This document shows, piece by piece, positions 56,855 to 64,000 of a stretch of 64,000 bases of DNA. Position 1 is the stretch's first letter; every line of letters begins with the position of its first letter. The DNA comes from Ochotona curzoniae. Taxonomy: Eukaryota; Chordata; Mammalia; Lagomorpha; Ochotonidae. The stretch lies in contig NW_024466599.1 of the NCBI RefSeq assembly GCF_017591425.1, positions 24,218,001-24,282,000 on the forward strand, written 5' to 3'. Made by a program: the position numbers and the translations under genes. The notes beneath the pieces were generated by a model that worked only from the letters and a program-made list of their open reading frames with translations, searched no databases and was not told where the DNA came from.

Positions 56855-57243
56855 ATATATACGCAAGACTGAATTGTGTCCACCTAAATCCATGTTTAAC
56901 CTTGATCCCCAATATGACTGCTTTTAGTGATAAGATTTTGGGGAGGTAGTAAAGATTGGGTACGATTGTAAGAGTGGGACTTTGATATGAAAGAATTGGT
57001 GATCTTATAAGATCTCTCTGTCTTACACACACACTGTCTCTTTCTCTCTGTCTCTCTCTGCCATGTGAGGACACAGTGAGAAACTCTCTGACCACAAAAA
57101 GAAAAATGGTTCTTTCTAGCTGTTGAAACAAGCAGAACATTGATCTTGAACTTCTTGCTTCCTAATTTGTGCAATTATAAATGTTCATCATTTAAGTCAT
57201 TCAGTTAATGGCATTTTAATGACAGCCTGAATAGACCAAGACA
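56855..57243 (+). mobile_element. MaLR LTR, MLT1A-like, plus strand
   Basis: gactgaattgtgtccacc at the 5' side, ttgatccccaatatgactg, a CT/CA-rich patch (57010-57058), gccatgtgaggacacagtga, gatcttgaacttcttgctt and, at the 3' end, gacagcctgaatagaccaag. Order and length fit MLT1A. Solo LTR; no internal region. Confidence 0.8.
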
Positions 57244-57269
57244 CCACATATGTAATAGAAGTATAACTG

Positions 57270-57745
57270 GAACAGGTGTAGAAAGGTATTCCAGAAATGA
57301 TGAATGGAAGCAGCATCAATCAAGCAGGACAATGGGATTAAAATGAACAAAGGGGAAGTTACACAAGTGTGTGAGAAGGGCTAGGTGCACATTCCAGATA
57401 AACTCTTCCAGGCTATTCTGCTGTTTTTAAGACAAAAACTGTTGAAGAGTTTTTGAGAAAAGTTGCATTATTTAACTCCCATTTTGAAAACATCACTATA
57501 TTAAGAAGAGGTGGAAGATGAAAGATGAGTAGGAGTATTTGTAGGGAGATAAGAGATTATTGCAACAATTCTGAGGAGAGATGCTAATGAAAGCAGTTTG
57601 ATTCAGGATAAATTTTAAAGGTGAAACTAACAGGATATGCTGATAGGTTGGATGTGATGGGTGAGAAAAAAAGAAATCAAGGTTATCCTATGGTTTTGTT
57701 CACGCAACTGAAAAAGTGGTGTGCTAAGTTTCTAGGATGGAAGAT
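57270..57745 (+). repeat. ancient mammalian repeat B, longer copy
   Basis: Ordered landmarks: ggtattccagaaatgatgaa, agagattattgcaacaattc, gataaattttaaaggtgaaa, ctaacaggatatgctgatag, gttggatgtgatgggtgaga and tcaaggttatcctatgg. Family not assigned. Confidence 0.45.
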
Positions 57746-57886
57746 AAGAGCAAAGAACGCCTTTGTATGAAGCAACACAAAGCAAATGATTTTATTAAAT
57801 TTAAGATTTGAACTGATGTAGAACCTCTAAGATATTATGCATTATACCCCACAATTTCAACAAAATTTTCTTGGTGCATATGACAG

Positions 57887-57960
57887 ATGCCTGGATTTGA
57901 ACTCCTGCACTACAAATGCCTGATGCTGTGTCGTTATGTTGCTCCAGTTGCCAGTCCCAC
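57887..57960 (-). mobile_element. CSINE head remnant, minus strand
   Basis: cctggatttgaactcctgca, aaatgcctgatgctgtgtc and gccagtccc resemble the reverse complement of an old SINE head. Short and weak. Confidence 0.4.
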
Positions 57961-58010
57961 TGTCACCTCATGTTCATCTTATGCATGACACCATACTTTA
58001 AGAAATGCAT

Positions 58011-58348
58011 TTTAGAAGATTTATTTAATTTTATTTGAGAGGCGGAATTACAGAGAGAAGGAGAGACAGAGATCGTCCATCTGCCACTCCCCAAATGGCC
58101 CATTGGCCACTCCCCAAATGCCTGCAATAGCCAGAACTGAGGCGATCCAGAGTTAAGATTTAAGAGCCTCATGTGTCTCCCACATGGGTGCAGAATTCCA
58201 AGGACTTAAGCCATCCTCCGCTGTTTTCTCAGGCCATAAGCAGGACGCTCGATTGGGAATGGTGCAGGCAGGGCTTGAACCAGCGTCCATATGTGATGCC
58301 GATGTAACATGTGATGGATCAACTTGCTAAGACATAACACCAGTCCCA
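58011..58348 (-). mobile_element. CSINE, full length, minus strand, with local duplication
   Basis: tttatttgagaggcggaatt, gagagaaggagagacagag, then ccactccccaaatg twice (about 58083 and 58106), cccacatgggtgcagaattc, gggcttgaaccagcgtccat and a head ending in acataacaccagtccc. Confidence 0.85.
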
Positions 58349-58410
58349 GAAACACAAAGATCATACAGTGGCATCATTTCCTTCACAAAGGTTTAGTTTC
58401 TGTTCCAGTT

Positions 58411-58838
58411 CTTCAGCGACATATTGGTTATTCAGTAGCATGTTATTTAACTTCATGGCACTGCAAAATTTTTAACTATTCCTGTTTTTGACTTTTTTAT
58501 GGCTTTTCAATTAAGGAAATGTATAGTAACTGTATAATAGAGACTATCATATCCAGATGTGAGATACAATACAGTATGTATCTCTACTACCAAATCAAAG
58601 GTGGAGTCCCAATGAAACTGTTAATTATATTGACAATAGGATGCTGGGCTGTCTACCATTGTCCATACCTACAGTGTCAAGATACACTTAAATAGCAGAA
58701 TGCTGGACTTATGACAGCCTATGAAGGACTATATTATTGTATTTATATAGGGGAATTCAGTGGGGAGACAGAATATGATGAGGGGGTAAAAGAAGTCACT
58801 TAGCCTATGTAATTATATCATAAAGAATAGGAAAAAAA
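58411..58838 (+). mobile_element. chimeric L1-tail module, second copy
   Basis: First part (58411-58505: attggttattcagtagcatg, ttatttaacttcatggc) reads as antisense L1 ORF2. The rest (actatcatatccagatgtg, aaggtggagtcccaatgaaa, gacaataggatgctgggctg, atgtaattatatcataaag) reads as a sense L1 3' UTR with an A-rich end. The same junction occurs at 47781-48300. Confidence 0.55.
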
Positions 58839-59769
58839 CCCCTACAAACCCTAGTACTCTAGCTATAGACTTTCCATTGTATTGTTAGGATCTTAGAAAG
58901 TTTGGGCAAACCTCACCAATAAAGTTATGCTTTTCTTTTTACTTCCCAGGAATTCATATATGCAATCCACAAGAAGTTTTTTTTAAGGTAAGTACAATTA
59001 TCTCTGCTTGTACATGTTTAATGTAAAGGAAATGATTCCAAATACCTTGTTCACTGCAATGTTGGTTCTATCCAACTACACCATTTCCTGATTACATTTA
59101 CATGTAGCTGTTTCACTTCCTAGTCATAGTTACTCCAGCTTGATCTCGATATACAGATGAAATACAGCGCACAGTTAAAACTGCTATACACCATTAAAAC
59201 TGCTGCACTTACCACTCATTGCTGCTAAATGGATGGCATCATTTAATGAGAATATTAATACCATTACTGATAGGTGTATCTTCAATGCACTTAAAATGGT
59301 GAACAGAGTAGCAAGGGAATTGAATTCATTTTATAAACCCTAAAGATAAAAGAACTTTTAGTAAAAAAATTATTGTCTTTAAAATAGCTATATTTTATAT
59401 AACAATATAAAACATGTAAAACCTAATTATTGGACTATGAATGAAAAATACTTGATTATATTAATCCTTTGTTAAGCACAATATACTCTCTTTTCTGTAG
59501 TTTTAGCAGGAAGCTTTGCTTTTGCTCCATAGTCTTATTGACTTTCTGTCCACGTATGTGTACGTAAATGGACAGTTAATTATTGGGTTCCCTGATATTG
59601 GTCTTTGTGTTACTTTAAAGATGTTCCTGTATTCTGTGAAGGCTAATGTACAGACATCCTCCGAAGAGAAGATAACAATAAAAAGTAGTTCCTGAGTCTA
59701 TAATTTTCTTGAGCAATGAGACTGGTTACATTCGCAAAACCTAGTATCTCCCTCTGCCATCATCTACAC
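58839..59769. other. unassigned AT-rich DNA
   Basis: Nothing recognisable. Confidence 0.45.
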
Positions 59770-59925
59770 TTCCATTATTTTATTTAATGCTCTCAATGGT
59801 GCTCTGAGGGATTCAAGGACAATTTTATTGTCCCATTTTACCTTTAAGAAAATGGAAATGCCTGACATCTGCACACAGATAAGGAGCTGAGCTGGGACTT
59901 GTATCCAAGGGATCTGATTTAATCA
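59770..59925 (+). mobile_element. MIR fragment, plus strand
   Basis: tttaatgctctcaatggtgc, ttattgtcccattttacctt, taagaaaatggaaatgcc, ataaggagctgagctgggac and ttgtatccaaggg follow the MIR order. Confidence 0.7.
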
Positions 59926-62724
59926 AAAATATCCTAAGGCCTTAGGAAATATTGTATACTGGGCAGATATATGATGCGAAAACCAGAAAGGATTATAGAA
60001 TTCCCAATGTAGGAATACTCTGAAAGTGAATGAACAAGTGAAGTGAGAGAGCCCAGAAAATTCATGATCATAAACCAGCTGGTTTTATCATAAACATAAA
60101 CCAGTTATGGGGAGGCATTTGAGGTTGTCAGCAATGGGCCTCACTGAAATTAGCTGTTTGCTTTGTTGTTGTTGTTTTTGTTGTTGTTGAAAGCACCAAG
60201 CTCCAGGATGAAAACTCATTAATATCTTATCATATCCTTTATATACATTGTTACACATCACACCTTGTAGAAACCATATCTCTGATGTAATTATGTTATG
60301 CCATAGGAGAAATTATATGAACTGATACATGCTGAACATATTTATCATATATATACAACATTAAACTTGTAATTATTAAGTAAATTGAAAGCATATTGTT
60401 TCAAAAAAATAAAAGCAGGAAGCAGGTGGGAGAGTCTGAAAATGGGAGGCATATAGAATTAAATTAGAATTATCTATGAAATACATGAAATTTTTGTTCT
60501 GTTGTATTCACAGATCAAAATACATACAGGATTTCAAAATGTAAGATTATAATCTGGTAAATTAGAAACAGAATCCTGGGTTTGACATTCACACCTAAAG
60601 AAATCAGTATAAGTTAAAATGAAAGTAGGAAATAGTTTATTTTAAAAGTGAAAGTAGACTTTATTTCTTTTATAGAAACAAAAAAATCATAGTCTTTTTA
60701 TTAGAAAAAAAACATTTTATTTGCAAAGTGTTCATTGTTCACTAGGTACTATAAGTGCTTCTATCATTTTAAAGTATCTTCATAGTAATGTCTATAAATA
60801 GCTTGAACACAGAAACCAAATGAGATGATGAGATGCAGCTTTTCTTACATTATATACATCTTCTGTGACATATTTCACTTGCTAGTTCTGTGCCTGCAAA
60901 CATTGAGAAATCACTCTACTATTTTGACAGAATACAAGCCAGAATCACAGAAAACACTTAAAATTGTCTAAATCTGTCGCATGTAATGTGCTACCAGTAT
61001 ATTTTAACAGTGTATACTAATGCAAAACACACATATTACACATTCAGACATTTACTCTGGAGGATTTATAGCAATGGGAGCAAAACAAATGCAAGATGTA
61101 CTGTATCTAATGCATGCCATTTTAATTTATGTTTTTGTAAGAAATCATTCTTGCTGAGAACCATCAATTTTTATCTGATTCTAGAAAAGCTAAAGCTTCC
61201 AAAGATATTTCCCATTATGAATAGAATGTCCTGGACTATGCATATTTATTGGGGATATAATTGTAACTAGATCTGCCTCAAAATTCTCTTAGTTGGAACA
61301 AAAAGTCACACAGCCCATTGAGAAGCATAGCCACTACTTAAACATGTACTAGATGGTTTCAGAGATGAAGATAAAATTTCAAAATGCTGTGGATGCTCCA
61401 GTCTCTCCATTCTAGACTGAGAATGGCAATTCAATGCAGAGAATACAGGGAGCAAATCCAAAGTGATGCCTCCACGACAAAGAGTGACTACAACAACAAA
61501 GGGGGTACTGTGTGACCAGGGAATTTCCTGAAGAAAAACTTGTGTAAAGAAGTGGAAGGAGCTCTAAACAGCACAGAGCCTTGGATAGCAAACATACAGG
61601 GAGGAACAAAGCACACCACGACCCCTACTCTGGTTCCCTAACCAAGGGGACTGTACTTTGTTTAGAAAAATAATTAGCATGTTTTGTGACCCTCATCATC
61701 ATCCTAGAATGACTGCTTTAACAAGAGAATCTCATATTCTCATTAGCTTCAAATTTAACTGTGGAAGCTGTCCCGGATAATTTCTTTGCTCTGGAACAGG
61801 AATCACCGTTTCCTTCTTCCTGCCAGCAAAGCATCAGACCCAAACTGCTATTGCACAGCCGCTGTTATATTCCAAGCAGAAATGAGATACATGAGGGCTC
61901 CCTGTCCCACCACAAGGCTGCCACACTCAGCAGAGCTGGACCATGCTTGCTGATTAAACATGACCTTCAGAAGTTCTCTTCTGCTTCTTGGGGCTCTTTT
62001 CTGCTTCTTTGAGCAGCTGATATACAAACCCAGAGATCATACCTTCATTAATCTCCTCCTGAATCTCCTAGGACAAGGGGCTAGGACAGAATCTCCATCT
62101 TAACTGACCTATGGAAACTGAGGGTATTCCTTTCCATGCCCTGCAATTCCAGGACTGTGACAGCATGGCTACTCTCTGGGCTAACTTGTGCTCACTTGTG
62201 GGATCCAGAAAGTCCTAACTGTGTTTCTTGCTTTTTAGTCTACTAACCACCAGTCAATAATCAGCATTTTAACCTTTAATCAGCATTTGATCTGTGAGAT
62301 CTGGAGAAGGATCCAGCTGAATTGTGTATCTCTGGGATTATTACTGTTAGTTCTGTAAATCACAAGGACACTCGTGCTTCCTTGTGGTGTTGGAAGAAGG
62401 CCCTATCTTTATTCCTCTGATCTAATCCTACACCCGTTAGTGCTTAATCACCAGTATAATATGCAGTTAACATATAGGACTGGAATGAGGTAACCCTTTG
62501 GATAGCAGCTCTGGGACTATGACTATGGGAGTGTTATCTCAGAGTCACAATAGCGACCTCATTGCATCCTGTAGCTCTCAATCTGTGACAATTTGTTTCA
62601 TAATTCCCAAGGATATCTGTTCTCTCCCTGGGATACAAACAAAACTATCTGCTTCCCACTGATCCTGGCTTATATTTAGTCGTGCACAGTCCCTGGAATA
62701 ACTTGTCATCAAATTGTACAACAA
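59926..62724. other. unassigned DNA
   Basis: AT-rich up to 61380, then more balanced to 62580. No SINE or L1 landmark and no credible gene. An imperfect (TTG)n run lies at 60162-60190. Confidence 0.45.
60162..60190 (+). repeat. imperfect (TTG)n microsatellite
   Basis: ttgttgttgttgtttttg followed by further ttg units. Confidence 0.8.
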
Positions 62725-63600
62725 AGAAGTGGTAAAAGTGCACAACCTCATCTTGATTATCTGAGGGAGACATGCTTTCAGCTTTTCCTCATTATGTATG
62801 ATATTGGCTGTTGGTTTATCATATATAACTATATTTTTGAGATACATCCCTTCTGTAATCCATTTCTGGGGTGTTTAATCTTACCAAATGCTTCTTCTAC
62901 ATCTATATGGCTTTTGTGTCTAATTCTATTGGTGTGATTTATAATATTTATTGACTTGTGAGCGCTGAGCCATCCTTGCGACTGTGGGATAACTCCTACC
63001 CGATTGTGATAAATGATCTTTTTGATATAGTGGTAGATTCTGGTTTTCTTTCACATTTGTGTTTGGTAAGGATATTGCCCTGTACTTTTCTTGTTGTGTC
63101 TTTATTTAAGTTTGCTGTTGGAGTGATGCTGGACCCCCAAAACAAACACAGTTTGACAGAGATCCAGATATTCAGTTTTTAGAATACTTTGAAAGTATAT
63201 TAGAGATAGTTCTTTAAATCTTTTTGGTGGGGGTTTGGGGGATTTAGCAGTAAAGATTTCAGGATATGTGCTTTTCCTTGATGGGAGACTTCATTACTGC
63301 TTCACTCTCATTACTTGACATTTTCACTTGCAACTTTCTGTATTTTCTTGGGTTAATCTTGATACATGATATGTGTCCAGGAATTTATCCCTATCTTCAG
63401 TTTTCCATTTTTTTCAATTGTCCATGACAGTTTCTTACAACCTATTCCATTCCAGTGATGTCAGTTGTAATGTCTTCTTTTTCATATCTAATTTTACTGT
63501 TTTGAGTAAAATTTGCTGAAGGTTTGTCTAATTCATGTATATTCTAAAAAAAAAAACAGCTTTCATAGCTTTCTTGTTTGTTGATGTTTCATACTTTTAG
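62725..63600 (-). mobile_element. L1M ORF2, antisense
   Basis: Reverse-complement ORF2 landmarks in order: gtatgatattggctgttggt, ttgagatacatcccttctgt, accaaatgcttcttctacat, aatatttattgacttgtgag, aaggatattgccctgtactt, tgttgtgtctttatt, then gtaatgtcttctttttcata, gctgaaggtttgtctaattc and aacagctttcatagctttc. This spans the reverse-transcriptase region, with many breaks. Confidence 0.85.
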
Positions 63601-63628
63601 TTTGGAGTATGATACCTGCTGAGTTCCA

Positions 63629-64000
63629 TAGGTCTGGAACTGTGATTGGTGGAGGTATTAATCTACAGATTTCCCTGAGTTCATACCATGGGACCTGGGA
63701 AGGACCTGTCTGTATTCCATTGCTACAAGCACATGACTTCCAGTCCTCGTTCCCCAGCAGTACCTGAATGTCAAGTAAGGGTCTGGGGAATGTCTCTCCC
63801 ACAGCCCCTAGGTCTGAGACTGTGATTGGCTCATTGTGGCCTGAGAACATCTGAAGTTGCTCTGTGGGACCTGGGGAAATCTATGTCTCTATTCCAGTGC
63901 TGAAGATTCCCTCATTTCCATACATGATTTTTGGAATAACCTAAACTTTCAATGAAGGATCTAGGCAAGGTACCCTTACTACACTGCAGTTGCTCAATCC
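63629..64000 (+). repeat. degenerate tandem repeat, period about 180 bp
   Basis: Unit 1 starts at 63629 (taggtctggaactgtgattg) and unit 2 at 63809 (taggtctgagactgtgattg). Both continue with gggacctgggaaggacctg or gggacctggggaaatctatg, then ctctattcca-type blocks. The second unit runs to the window edge. Source family not recognised. Confidence 0.6.

Noticed and set aside
1..64000. A hidden operon, defence island or biosynthetic cluster
   Set aside because: The whole window reads as repeat-rich lagomorph nuclear DNA. No coding region with a recognisable family was found on either strand.

Overview
This is mammalian nuclear DNA with no supportable protein-coding gene. The organism is most likely a lagomorph, and probably a pika (Ochotona) rather than a rabbit. 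The main evidence is about thirty copies or fragments of a tRNA-derived SINE of the lagomorph C-repeat (CSINE) type. Its young form starts gggcc(c/t)gg, carries tRNA-like box A and box B segments, and ends in ccaataaaaataaataaatc with a CT-rich stretch before the tail. The young 3' half (gaatcatcggacggaagatc) differs from the rabbit consensus as I remember it. The genus is therefore an inference; the order is well supported. Ancient mammal-wide repeats (MIR, L2, MaLR LTRs, HAL1/L1M) fit a placental genome.

Layout. 1-3.5 kb: a 36-nt 5' half of tRNA-Arg(CCU) retroposed with target-site duplications, a HAL1-like LINE, an old SINE, and two L1M fragments in opposite orientations. 3.9-6.8 kb: an antisense repeat resembling an L1 3' UTR, an L1 ORF2 remnant split by a GC-rich L1-tail-like insertion, and an LTR-like block. 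7-14.5 kb: SINE fragments, a mariner-like remnant, a second copy of the GC-rich tail in the other orientation, and an antisense MaLR LTR. 14.5-25 kb: mostly unassigned AT-rich DNA with decayed SINE pieces. 25-30 kb: a dense SINE cluster with one SINE nested in another, plus antisense L1. 30-34.3 kb: two sense L1 remnants, then an L1 in antisense orientation meeting them tail to tail. 34-43 kb: MIR, SINEs and a mariner-like element broken by a SINE with perfect 20-bp duplications. 43-51 kb: a (GT)25 microsatellite, a composite retroposon bounded by perfect 15-bp duplications, an L2 tail and a 121-bp L1 tail. 52-58.9 kb: SINEs including the two most intact copies, an MLT1-type LTR and an old unassigned repeat. 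58.9-64 kb: mainly unassigned DNA, then antisense L1 ORF2 and a degenerate 180-bp duplication.

Open reading frames are all short. The longest lie across SINEs, L1 tails or LTR-like DNA and share no protein motif that I recognise. I saw no exon series with splice sites, no CpG-island promoter, no intact transposon and no defence or metabolic system. The window reads as intergenic or deep intronic sequence. What deserves attention is retrotransposition: the tRNA half, the composite retroposon, the recurring chimeric L1 tail and the nested insertions. Repeat families were assigned by reading against remembered consensus sequences, not by running a repeat search, so subfamily names are approximate.
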